From NCBI GenBank assembly GCA_036703315.1, contig DATNPH010000139.1, positions 1 to 25,821 of the forward strand: a stretch of DNA of 25,821 bases, in the 5' to 3' direction. Below are positions 7,285 through 14,984 of the stretch, in pieces. Below the pieces are notes generated by a model. It worked only from the letters and a program-made list of their open reading frames with translations, was not told the origin of the DNA and made no database searches. This DNA is from DATNPH01 sp036703315. GTDB taxonomy: Bacteria > Cyanobacteriota > Cyanobacteriia > Cyanobacteriales > Coleofasciculaceae. Position 1 is the first letter of the stretch, and each line of letters opens with the position of its first letter. Made by a program: the position numbers and the translations under genes.

Positions 7285-8391
7285 CTTTTAGCACTAAAAC
7301 ATCAAGAGCGTGTTAGCAAAATCATGCCGGACTAATTATCTAGGCTTGAGTAATCCTTTATCTATTGATGACTGAATTTACTCTAAAGGAACCTAAAGTA
7401 GACTAGTTTAGCAGAAAAAAACACCCTCTAGGAAGAGGCAAGAGGCTTTCTTGCAAGAGAGGTTCTCCAACTGTTGAGAAACTTTCGCCTTGTTGCAGTA
7501 GCGATACCACAGCTTGTTCCCACTCTTAATCGCACATGTTCTCCTCTAATGAATGGCTATTTTGGCTCTATTCATAATCATAAAAATAATTATCAATTCT
7601 ATTAATCCAAGAATCCCGATGAATTCAATTACTTTTAAAATACTGAAACAATAAATTACTTGGTTTAACATTTTATATCTGAAAAAACTTACTAGTGGAA
7701 GGCTTTTTGCCTTTTCTAGGTTGCTATCGGAAACAAATAATGATAATGGCAGTAAGCGTATTATTAAACTCGGCTAAAGAGAGTTTGGCAATTAAGTTCC
7801 GGAACAGTAGCTACAGATAACACCATATTTCTCCAACCTAGAAGTACTTAAGTGACAACACAGGGCCAGCCTTCATTGGTAAAATGTATAGGTAGCTTAA
7901 CTTACAGAGGTAATGGGTTACGAGTAGCGATCACTTGTTGTTGAGATGGATACTCTCTCTTACAACTGATGTAAAGCATGTGCTCCCTCTATCAGCGACA
8001 CTACTCCTCCCGCCGAGTCAGTGAAGTCTGCTTTACCCCCTGAACTCCTTTTATTGCCTTACTCCTATCCAAGTAGTCATTTTCTGGATCTGCGTTAGCG
8101 AAGGCGAAGCCGTTTTGGAAAAACTTCGTCGCAATATTTGTGTCAGTCCTGAGCATGGCATCCTCTCGACAGTAGCGCTTAACGGTAGAGCACGGAAATT
8201 TTAGTGCCTCCACCCTCGCCATAGTTAAAAGTTTTACTCATTTTAAAAACAGGTATTACCCTAGGTTGAAAATTGACAAGTAGTTTTCACTCGCTCCTCT
8301 GAGCTGAGAGTACAGATACAATGAACAGCTCCATAAAACCGCCCGGCAGTTCAACCTTCAAGCTTTAAACTCGCTCAAATCATTCATTCAA

Positions 8392-9093
8392 ATGTCACAA
8401 TCCAATCACTACAAGCTCTTAGATGTCAACCCCGAAGCAACACTAGCAGAGATTAAACAAGCCTATCGGCGTCTAGCCAAACTCTTTCATCCTGATAGCC
8501 AGCGTGAGACAGCTGATCCTGATAAAATCATCCAGCTTAATGCCGCTTATGAAGTACTCAGTGATCCTATCCGTCGCCGCTCTTACGATCATCAACTTCG
8601 GTACCAGCAGCATCAACCAGAGCGCCAGAATCGACAACAACGGACAGCTGAGGCTCAACAATACTACCAGCGTCAGCGGCAAACTGCACAAGATGCTGAT
8701 GCACAGCTCAGTGACTGGTTGCAACAGGTCTATAAACCCGTCAACCGCTTAATTAGTCGCATCCTAAATCCTCTAAAGGCTAAACTTGATGAACTCTCGG
8801 CAGACCCCTTTGATGACGAGCTTATGGAAGACTTTCAAGCTTATCTGGAAGACTGCCGCTCTTACCTCAATCAGGCTCAGTTGACATTTCGCTCTCAACC
8901 TAATCCTGCTGCCGTCGCTGGTGCTGCCGCCAACCTTTACTACTGCCTCAATCAATTGGGGGATGGTATAGAAGAATTAGCACTTTTTACCCTCAACTAC
9001 GACGACTACTACCTGCACACAGGTCAAGAACTCTTTAGAATTGCTACTGGTCTGCGCTACGAAGCTCAAGATGCTGTCAAGAATATTGCATGA
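8392..9093 (+). CDS. J-domain (DnaJ-like) protein, class C
   Basis: Residues 5-70 form a J domain (HYKLLDVNPEATLAEIKQAY ... HPD at 33-35 ... LNAAYEVLSDPIRRRSYD), which stimulates ATP hydrolysis by a DnaK/Hsp70 partner. There is no Gly/Phe region and no cysteine zinc finger, so it is a J-only co-chaperone rather than DnaJ itself. A Gln/Arg-rich stretch (about 72-105) is followed by a helical C-terminal half rich in conserved-looking aromatic and acidic residues, probably a client- or membrane-docking region that I cannot assign. The 233-residue length is common for such cyanobacterial proteins. The ATG at 8392 has no clear Shine-Dalgarno, but the J domain starts directly behind it, which supports this start. 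Confidence 0.92.
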   Translation: MSQSNHYKLLDVNPEATLAEIKQAYRRLAKLFHPDSQRETADPDKIIQLNAAYEVLSDPIRRRSYDHQLRYQQHQPERQNRQQRTAEAQQYYQRQRQTAQDADAQLSDWLQQVYKPVNRLISRILNPLKAKLDELSADPFDDELMEDFQAYLEDCRSYLNQAQLTFRSQPNPAAVAGAAANLYYCLNQLGDGIEELALFTLNYDDYYLHTGQELFRIATGLRYEAQDAVKNIA

Positions 9094-9111
9094 ACTACCA
9101 CACACTGACGG

Positions 9112-9330
9112 CTAGGCGGTAACGTGTGGGCTTCCCACTTCACGGGGAGCAGCCTCATTGGTATTGGACTTTCGTCGTCTATACCATTTTGGTCTTACAC
9201 TCCCTCCTCTTGGCAAAGCGCTGGTTCCCAACGCCAAAATCCGTAAGCTACCCTTCGGAAACGCTTCGCGAACATTTTTTATATTGATGGCGGCGTTGAT
9301 GTCTCGATCCTTCTAAGCTTCAACCTTTTG
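9112..9330 (-). pseudogene. Decayed C-terminal tail of an IS200/IS605-family TnpB
   Basis: On the minus strand, 65 codons from about 9309 down to a TAG at 9112-9114 read DRDINAAINIKN, then a linker with ILALGTSALPRGGSVRP and an ending AAPREVGSPHVTA. DRD-N-AA-NI is the last RuvC catalytic motif (Asp) of TnpB, and the tail is typical of cyanobacterial TnpB proteins. An in-frame stop lies just before DRD (9313-9315), and the preceding KVEA-like codons lead into a heptamer-type repeat (TGACCTA/TGACCAA/TGACTAA, about 9329-9349). The zinc finger and the rest of the gene are gone. The remnant sits between the J-domain and PTPS genes. Identification rests on motif recognition by eye. Confidence 0.7.
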
Positions 9331-9416
9331 ACCTATGACCAATGACTAAAATTCGTATATTCTAGAAATAGTGCAAGTTCACGGAACTTTACAATTTCGG
9401 CTCAATTACAGAACCA

Positions 9417-10289
9417 ATGAAGTGCATTATTAATCGCCGCGCTCAGTTTTCAGCAAGTCATCAGTACTGGTTGCCAGAGCTGAGCGAAGCTGAGAACATT
9501 CAGCAATTTGGTTCGTGCTCTCGCTTTCCCGGACACGGACATAACTACGTCCTGTTCGTCTCTCTGTCCGGTGAGCTGGATGAATATGGCATGGTGCAAA
9601 ACTTGTCTGAAGTCAAGCAGGTAATTAAACGGGAAGTCACCAGCCAACTGGACTACTCTTACCTCAACGACGTGTGGTCAGAATTTCAGCAAACCCTACC
9701 TACTACGGAAAACATTGCCAGAATAATTTGGCAACGGATTGCCCCTCACTTACCAGTTGTCCGCATTCAGCTATTTGAACATCCAGAACTTTGGGCAGAC
9801 TATCTAGGAAACGGCATGGAAGCATATCTCACGATCAGCACCCACTTTAGCGCCGCTCATCGGCTTGCTCATCCTGACCTCAGTTACGAAGATAATGTTG
9901 AGATTTATGGGAAATGTGCTCGTCCGAATGGTCATGGACATAACTACCATCTAGAAGTAACAGTCAAGGGTGAAATTCAGCCTCGCACCGGCATGATTGT
10001 AGATCTAGGAGCGTTGCACAAAGTCATTGAAGACTATGTAGTTGAACCCTTTGACCATACTTTCCTCAATAAAGACATCCCCTACTTTGCTCAAGTTGTT
10101 CCTACCGCTGAAAATATCGCTATCCATATCCGTCAGTTGTTAGAACAGCCTATCCAAGAATTAGGCGCTAAACTCCACAAAGTCAAATTGATTGAAAGTC
10201 CAAACAACTCCTGCGAAGTTTACTGTTCGGAATCTGCTACATCTTTAGCCACCCCACAGGAGAATGAAGGGATTTTAACATCCGTCTAA
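9417..10289 (+). CDS. queD: Two-domain 6-pyruvoyl/6-carboxy-tetrahydropterin synthase (QueD/PTPS family)
   Basis: The 290-residue protein contains two complete PTPS folds in tandem, where E. coli QueD has one of about 120 residues. Domain 1 (about 1-130): zinc ligands His15, His40, His42 and Cys34 in GSCSRFPGHGHNY. Domain 2 (about 135-270): His149, His174, His176, Cys168 (KCARPNGHGHNY), the Asp214-His215 pair (FDHTFLN) and Glu261. In domain 1 the position of the triad His is Tyr81 (LDYSYLN), so only domain 2 keeps the full Cys-Asp-His set. The enzyme acts on 7,8-dihydroneopterin triphosphate, making either 6-carboxytetrahydropterin (queuosine path) or 6-pyruvoyltetrahydropterin (biopterin path); the sequence does not decide which. 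No other queuosine genes are adjacent. Upstream lies the TnpB remnant. Confidence 0.92.
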   Translation: MKCIINRRAQFSASHQYWLPELSEAENIQQFGSCSRFPGHGHNYVLFVSLSGELDEYGMVQNLSEVKQVIKREVTSQLDYSYLNDVWSEFQQTLPTTENIARIIWQRIAPHLPVVRIQLFEHPELWADYLGNGMEAYLTISTHFSAAHRLAHPDLSYEDNVEIYGKCARPNGHGHNYHLEVTVKGEIQPRTGMIVDLGALHKVIEDYVVEPFDHTFLNKDIPYFAQVVPTAENIAIHIRQLLEQPIQELGAKLHKVKLIESPNNSCEVYCSESATSLATPQENEGILTSV

Positions 10290-10367
10290 AGAGTATTACT
10301 TAGTGATGCTATATTTGACGGATCGGGAACAGATCTTCTAAGAGCGCTCCGTTAATTCTTCTGAGGC

Positions 10368-11594
10368 GTGGAGCTAGTGGTAGCATCTCACTGGTATTTA
10401 GCAACCGTGGCAAACCCAAGAGAAGAAAACTACCACTTAGACATAGGTTCAACTATGGAACCCTTGGCAAGAGAAAAGCCTGACACCCCAAGAGTTTGTG
10501 AGGTAATAGGTATGGAAAGTTGGTTTCCGTCCTATGACGGCAAACAAGAGTGTCGTCTAGTAGGAGAGAATCACCAAGAAGGAATTCCCCTAAGAGACGA
10601 AAGTAACCAGGAGAAAGTACTCGAGAGTAAGCTGCCATGTGGTATTGCTGAAGCCGAGCAGCTTCTGGAGCAAGGCGTGGAGCAGCAAAAGACCCGTCAA
10701 GGGGAGGCAGCACTACAGTCGTTTAAACAAGCCTTGGAAATTTTCATACAATTGCAGAACCAACGGGGAGTAGGAAGAACTCTTAGCGGTTTGGCGCTGA
10801 CAGCTTATACATTGGGAGAGTTTCCACAGGCTATTGAGTACGCCTCTAGCAGCCTAGAGATCGCACGAGAAGTCAATGACCAACGTCTAGAGGGCAACGT
10901 ACTGGGAATTCTAAGTAATTCCTACCGACACTTAGGTGATCAAGTCAAAGCGATCGAGCAAGGTCAACAAAGTCTTACCCTGATGCAGCAACTTCAAGAT
11001 CTTCCGGGAGAAGTGGCTACCTTGAATAATCTCGGATTAGCCTACAAAGCCCTGGGTGACTTGCCACGCGCCATAAAATATCAGCGGGAGAGCTTGAAAA
11101 TCGCGCAGACGCTGAATGACTATCAGACCCAAGAACAGATTCTCAGAAATCTCGGTAATGCTTGTTATGCTACAGGCGATTACACGCAAGCCATTGAATA
11201 CTACAAGCAGCGCGTTGCGATCGCTCAGGAACTCGGCGATCACCGCCTAGAAGTCCATATTCTTAGAAATCTTAGTTACGCTTGCTCTGCATTGGGAGAT
11301 TATCATCAAGCCATTGAGTATAGTCAGCAACGACTCCTGAAGGCTCAAGAACTTGGCGATCATCGTGCAGAAGAACAAGCATTAGGAAGTTTAGGGGTTG
11401 CCTATGATGCGCTAGGTGATTACGCGCAAGCCATTGAATACTACGAAAAACGCTTGCGTATAGCACGGATCCTTTCTGACCAAAAATTAGAGGATCGTGC
11501 ACTAGGCAGTCTGAGAGTCGCTTGCTATGCTCTAGGAGACTACGCCAAAGTATTAGAGTACCATGAGCAGAGTTTAGCCCTGCGTAACGCATAA
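10368..11594 (+). CDS. Tetratricopeptide repeat (TPR) protein
   Basis: The outer start is GTG 10368 (408 residues); ATG 10455 and ATG 10512 are in-frame alternatives and the true start is unclear, since none has a well-spaced ribosome binding site. Residues about 85-405 are seven or so TPR units with a 40-residue period (e.g. LGNACYATGDYTQAIEYYKQ then RVAIAQELGDHRLE), the longer type seen in LGN/MalT-like and signalling TPR proteins. These form a right-handed superhelix for protein binding. There is no signal peptide, membrane helix, or catalytic domain such as CHAT or kinase. The protein stops at the end of a repeat (LEYHEQSLALRNA), so it is a stand-alone scaffold or a shortened relative of a larger protein. 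Function not assignable. Confidence 0.85.
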   Translation: MELVVASHWYLATVANPREENYHLDIGSTMEPLAREKPDTPRVCEVIGMESWFPSYDGKQECRLVGENHQEGIPLRDESNQEKVLESKLPCGIAEAEQLLEQGVEQQKTRQGEAALQSFKQALEIFIQLQNQRGVGRTLSGLALTAYTLGEFPQAIEYASSSLEIAREVNDQRLEGNVLGILSNSYRHLGDQVKAIEQGQQSLTLMQQLQDLPGEVATLNNLGLAYKALGDLPRAIKYQRESLKIAQTLNDYQTQEQILRNLGNACYATGDYTQAIEYYKQRVAIAQELGDHRLEVHILRNLSYACSALGDYHQAIEYSQQRLLKAQELGDHRAEEQALGSLGVAYDALGDYAQAIEYYEKRLRIARILSDQKLEDRALGSLRVACYALGDYAKVLEYHEQSLALRNA

Positions 11595-11830
11595 GAACTT
11601 CCATCTACCTATCAGCAGTCTGAGACGCAAGCCACATAGTTCCTGCTTTTGGGAGATGCCTGAACCTTATTTACACTGGTTCGATGGACTATTAACAGAA
11701 GTAGTTTGGCTTATAGAAAGTCATCAGACAACTTTTGGTAATATGGGCGGAAGTTGGGCAGGCTGCATCTATACCCAACGGGTTTACTCAAACCATACAA
11801 TGTCCTACTTCAAATAACGGTGGAGGAACG

Positions 11831-12316
11831 ATGAATCCCATGCAACAATCTGAATATACTGAGACCGGCTCTCAAGAAGTCGTAACTGCTGAAACGTCAA
11901 AAGACGTCGATCAGGTTAAAGTAGACGTAAACATTGACCAACCTGGTGCAATAACGAAACTTCCTCCTCCTAAGCCATCAACAGACCAGCCTTGGCAGGA
12001 ATGGGGGCAACCTGTTATTGACTTTTTGGCGAAACTGCCTGATTACGTAGGTGGATTTTTCTCTGACTACCAACGACCGCTGATTACTCTAGCGCTGATT
12101 TTATCAGGCGGCATTACTGTTAAAGTAACCTTAGCCGTGCTTGATGCTATCAATGACATTCCACTATTAGCACCTGTATTTGAACTGGTAGGCATCGGTT
12201 ATACAGCTTGGTTTGTTTATCGCTACTTACTCAAGGTAGAGACACGTAAAGAGCTATCAACTGAGTTTGAATCGCTCAAAGGCCAAGTAGTAGGCAAAGA
12301 CTCAAGCGCTAGCTAG
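11831..12316 (+). CDS. CAAD-domain membrane protein
   Basis: The start is taken at ATG 11831 because GGTGGAGG sits just before it; an in-frame upstream opening from 11735 lacks one. The 161-residue protein has a disordered acidic N-terminus (about 1-45), then a CAAD domain: amphipathic WGQPVIDFLAKLPDYVGGFF, hydrophobic helix PLITLALILSGGITVKVTLAV, second hydrophobic helix PLLAPVFELVGIGYTAWFVY, and a charged tail (YRYLLKVETRKEL). CAAD was described as the cyanobacterial domain appended to some aminoacyl-tRNA synthetases, targeting them to thylakoid membranes; stand-alone versions such as this are related to plant CURT1-type thylakoid curvature proteins. A thylakoid location is therefore likely; the exact role is not shown by the sequence. 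Confidence 0.88.
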   Translation: MNPMQQSEYTETGSQEVVTAETSKDVDQVKVDVNIDQPGAITKLPPPKPSTDQPWQEWGQPVIDFLAKLPDYVGGFFSDYQRPLITLALILSGGITVKVTLAVLDAINDIPLLAPVFELVGIGYTAWFVYRYLLKVETRKELSTEFESLKGQVVGKDSSAS

Positions 12317-12365
12317 CCTCTCAAACTTAGTAGGCTGTCCTAATCAGGCCAAAGGTTACTATGTA

Positions 12366-12392
12366 CCGCTCTTGTAAAAAATTCAAGAGCGG
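12366..12392. terminator. Hairpin between converging CAAD and SLH genes
   Basis: CCGCTCTTG (12366-12374) pairs perfectly with CAAGAGCGG (12384-12392). No T run follows on either strand, though the loop is A-rich (TAAAAAATT), so this is a stable 3'-end hairpin and only possibly a true terminator. Confidence 0.5.
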
Positions 12393-12453
12393 CTTCTAGT
12401 CTGAAGGGAGGATGCAATAACAAGATATTCCTCCCCTACAGATGTGAGTTCAC

Positions 12454-13461
12454 TTACTTCTTAGCCGTTGGTTGCGGCAATACAACGTACTCAGAAGTAA
12501 TGGGTTTAGCCTTTCCGGCCTTTACCATGGCTTGATAAGTCAAAGCAGCCGCTTCAGCGCGAGTGACAGTCTTATTTGGATCTAGTATCTGGCGATTTGG
12601 GTAATTAACTACGATACCTGATTCTGTAGCAACTGCCGCTGTCTTAGAAGCATACTTGGGAATTTTATTGGCGTCCTTATAAACCTTTAAAATTTGCTGA
12701 GGTTGAGATGTTGAAGTTAAACCAAGCCCTTTGGTAAGGGCTACCAGAGCTTGCACTTTGGAAATTTTTTGCTCAGGTCGAAACACATTTCCAGGATACC
12801 CTCGCAAAAAGCCACTTCTGGTGGTTTCCTGAATGGCTGATGATGCCCAAAACTTGTTTGATACATCCCTGTAGCTTGGAGCGTCCATAACCACTTTTTG
12901 GTCAAAAGCTTTTTGTAGCTGAGCTGCGAATTGCGCTCGTGTCAATGGTTCATTGGGACGAAAAGTCTTGTCTCGAAAGCCTTTAACTATACCACGCTGA
13001 GCAAGAGCTTCGATGTAGGGACGAGCCCAGAAGACTTGGGGAACATCTGAGAAATTAACAATTTTAGCCGATTTAGCCGTAGTTGAAGGTACAGTTTTCC
13101 GTGGAGGTGCAGTTGTTGCTACGGGGGGCGGGACAACAACAGTTGTAGTGGTTGGTAATCCCTGTCCTGGGGTTTCTAGACTTGTCTGTGGAGTTGGCGT
13201 TACAGGCGCGATCGCCGTTGGTGCAGGTAGAGGCGTAGCCTCTGGTATAACCCCTATCGGTGTAGGACTAGTTGTGGCGTCTGGCTTAGCTTGAGGGTTA
13301 GTTAATAGGGGGGTTAAGCTTTCCAATCTAAACTCCTTGTTCCTATCACGCAGCGATACGACAAGGATTGTGCCAATAACGGTGAAGGCGACAACTACAC
13401 CAACTAACTCATCAAAACCCAGAGGCGAGGAGCGTGGGTCAGGCGGAGGTAAATTCGTCAT
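12454..13461 (-). CDS. SLH-domain protein with N-terminal membrane anchor
   Basis: I take ATG 13461 as start: AGGTG lies 9 bases upstream, while GTG 13467 is too close to that site. The 335-residue protein has a short cytoplasmic Pro-rich N-terminus, one membrane helix (LVGVVVAFTVIGTILVVSL, about 20-38), a Pro/Thr-rich extracytoplasmic linker (about 55-140), and three SLH repeats: VPQVFWARPYIEALAQRGIV...RAQFAAQ, SNKFWASSAIQETTRSGFLR..., and IPKYASKTAAVATESGIV...TRAEAAAL. SLH domains bind peptidoglycan-linked polymers, so it probably bridges the inner membrane and the cell wall. This is a common cyanobacterial architecture of unknown specific function. It stands 36 bp downstream of the OB/[2Fe-2S] gene on the same strand and may be co-transcribed. 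Confidence 0.9.
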   Translation of the reverse strand: MTNLPPPDPRSSPLGFDELVGVVVAFTVIGTILVVSLRDRNKEFRLESLTPLLTNPQAKPDATTSPTPIGVIPEATPLPAPTAIAPVTPTPQTSLETPGQGLPTTTTVVVPPPVATTAPPRKTVPSTTAKSAKIVNFSDVPQVFWARPYIEALAQRGIVKGFRDKTFRPNEPLTRAQFAAQLQKAFDQKVVMDAPSYRDVSNKFWASSAIQETTRSGFLRGYPGNVFRPEQKISKVQALVALTKGLGLTSTSQPQQILKVYKDANKIPKYASKTAAVATESGIVVNYPNRQILDPNKTVTRAEAAALTYQAMVKAGKAKPITSEYVVLPQPTAKK

Positions 13462-13503
13462 CGGCACTTCACCTAACTAGTGGTAATGATATCTTCTGTC
13501 AAA

Positions 13504-14106
13504 TCAAGTGACGGGAGCTAGTTCAGGTTCACTCCCTTCTGGTATAAGTTTAGCGGCAAAATGCTTTTCAATCAGCGTAGGAACTTGTTTCGGTGCAATC
13601 CCACTGTAGCGGGTTTTATCTGGCATGAATACCACACAAGGGCCTCTTTTGCACTCCTTCATGCACCCAGTTCCTTTAATGGCAACTTGGTCTTCTAACC
13701 CGCGATCGCGCAAAGATTCTTGCACAGCCTGACAAACCTCACCTGCTCCCCGCTTTTGGCAAGAGGATTTTTGACACACCATGACGCAGGGTTTGGTTTT
13801 GGTAGCAGCAACGGGTGGTTTGAAGACACTCTCTTGCGAAGTCGGAAATGCTAGTTTCACCTCAAAAGCTTTCAGCTTCAGTTCGCCAGTTTTTGATTTG
13901 TACTTCTGTATCCCAGAAATTTCTATCCAATCTCCGGGTTGAAGAACCTTGCGTAGAGAGTAGCGTAGCTCTTTTGAGAGCTTGATGTATCGTTCGCCTT
14001 CTGCTGTTGCTACCCGTATGCGTTTGGCTTTTTCTTCAAAATCACCGACAAAACCGACAACTCGTCCCTTCAGACAGAACGTTGAGATTTTTTCTGCTGT
14101 CTTCAA
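13504..14106 (-). CDS. OB-fold plus thioredoxin-like [2Fe-2S] ferredoxin domain protein
   Basis: The 200-residue protein has two parts. Residues about 8-85 look like a small OB-fold (LKGRVVGFVGD ... IKLSKELRYSLRKVLQPGDWIEISGIQKY ... ELKLKAFEVKL). Residues about 105-185 form a thioredoxin-like [2Fe-2S] domain with Cys111-x4-Cys116 and Cys148-x3-Cys152, the spacing seen in NuoE/HoxE, plus extra Cys107, Cys125 and Cys157. NuoE-type domains pass electrons in NADH- or hydrogenase-linked complexes, but no such genes are close. The OB part suggests a nucleic acid or protein partner. The fusion occurs in cyanobacteria as a conserved protein without a proven job. It leads the SLH gene by 36 bp, likely one transcript. 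Confidence 0.85.
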   Translation of the reverse strand: MKTAEKISTFCLKGRVVGFVGDFEEKAKRIRVATAEGERYIKLSKELRYSLRKVLQPGDWIEISGIQKYKSKTGELKLKAFEVKLAFPTSQESVFKPPVAATKTKPCVMVCQKSSCQKRGAGEVCQAVQESLRDRGLEDQVAIKGTGCMKECKRGPCVVFMPDKTRYSGIAPKQVPTLIEKHFAAKLIPEGSEPELAPVT

Positions 14107-14631
14107 TTTACCTATGCCTCCATCCTATATCTGCTTATCAACCTAGCTTCAACCTAGCTTAATTGATAAAAGATGTCATCTATTGGGCTTAACAATTCTT
14201 CAAATGACTGACATTGACAGTTCAATTTTGAGCGATATAGCTGTCGCCATAAAGGTTAGGACAAAGGAAGATACTGAAACCAAGACCCGTCAATCTTTTC
14301 CCTTCTGCCGTCTGCCGTCTGCCCTCTGCCTTTTTCTATAATTCAGCCTGTCTGGTTATTTTGATGGGATTTGATGCGATAGTTGCTTCCCAAAGAGACT
14401 GTCCCTATTTCTGTAGAGTCTTTCAGCAGGGAAGCAGAAAGATTATCTAGCTAGAATTATTGAGAGTTTTTCCTCAGAGTCTCCAGCAAGACAAAAATGG
14501 TGCTCTAGAGTTTTGAGTGAGTATTCACGCAGATCAGCTCTTGAAAGGATCAGGGAGATGGGGAAGGTTAGGACGTTATCTCCCTCATCTCCCCACCTTC
14601 CCGGCGTTGCACAATCGCAGGATGAATTTTG

Positions 14632-14714
14632 TTGTAGGGACGTATGGCATACGCCCATCAAATCTATCGGGTAGAACTGGAACCTTTCAGGGCGCAAGCC
14701 TTGCGCCCCTACAA
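14632..14714. repeat. TTGTAGGG...CCCTACAA palindromic repeat element
   Basis: The 83-bp unit is bounded by perfect 8-bp inverted repeats (14632-14639, 14707-14714). Inside are two smaller palindromes: GTATGGCATAC near the left end and GGGCGCAAGCCTTGCGCCC at the right end. This kind of unit is recognisable as a dispersed cyanobacterial repeat; whether it is mobile is unknown. Confidence 0.6.
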
Positions 14715-14772
14715 GAGTTTTGTTGTGAAACAGGCTCTAATTATCATCATCCTAAAATCATGCAACTAGCCC

Positions 14773-14893
14773 GTCAAGGTGTTAGGTCATAGGTGGTAGG
14801 TTTTAGGGGAAAAGCCAGACCTAAACGTGTGAAAAATTAGGGTTTTGGTTTCCTTGCATAGCTTTCTGGCTCCCTATCACCTATCACCTTGAC
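14773..14893. repeat. Foldback element with imperfect 21-bp inverted arms
   Basis: The left arm GTCAAGGTGTTAGGTCATAG (14773-14792) matches the reverse complement of the right arm (14873-14893) with about two mismatches. The arms are made of AGGTGAT/AGGTGGT heptamers. The interior of about 80 bp has no coding capacity. The element is built like that at 22561-22683. Confidence 0.55.
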
Positions 14894-14984
14894 AGAGGTA
14901 GCATAGCCCACCCTACAAATAAAGGTTATGCGTAAGTCCTAAGCTATAGTCCCTAACCTCAAAGGGCTTTAGGAGTAACTTGCT

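Larger units (their letters stand above)
6688..8391. other. Long spacer without a convincing gene
   Basis: About 1.7 kb upstream of the RTX gene. It holds one HIP1 site (6842-6849), an AT-rich 9-bp inverted repeat (6900-6928), degenerate TTTTGGATTT/TTTTAGATTT tracts near 7075-7160, a 9-bp hairpin (7255-7284), and a SDR-like string GCGTTAGCGAAGGCGAAGCC around 8093-8112. Stop codons are frequent in all frames. The only ORF of note (8222 to 8001 on minus, 73 codons) has no ribosome binding site and runs through the repeat string, so I do not call it a gene. It may hold decayed genes or unrecognised RNAs. Confidence 0.6.
14107..14984. repeat. Repeat-rich spacer (STRR and foldback repeats)
   Basis: No gene is supported here. 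From left to right: a heptamer-type tract, TCTGCCG-like, about four copies (14303-14331); an inverted region with GGGAGATGGGGAAGG and TCTCCCCACCTTCCC (about 14553-14601); a TGTAGGG...CCCTACA element (14632-14714); and a foldback element (14773-14893). These families are typical of noncoding DNA in filamentous cyanobacteria. ORFs across this stretch are open only because of the repeats. Confidence 0.7.

Noticed and set aside
8001..8222. 73-codon minus-strand ORF
   Set aside because: No ribosome binding site, no recognisable domain, and it crosses a short dispersed repeat string (around 8093-8112).
853..10289. A single pterin biosynthesis cluster made of phhB and queD
   Set aside because: The genes are more than 8 kb apart with terminators and opposite-strand genes between them; no shared transcript is possible.
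14443..14792. Overlapping ORFs of 84 (-) and 91 (+) codons in the repeat-rich spacer
   Set aside because: Both run through dispersed palindromes and have no ribosome binding site or recognisable domain.
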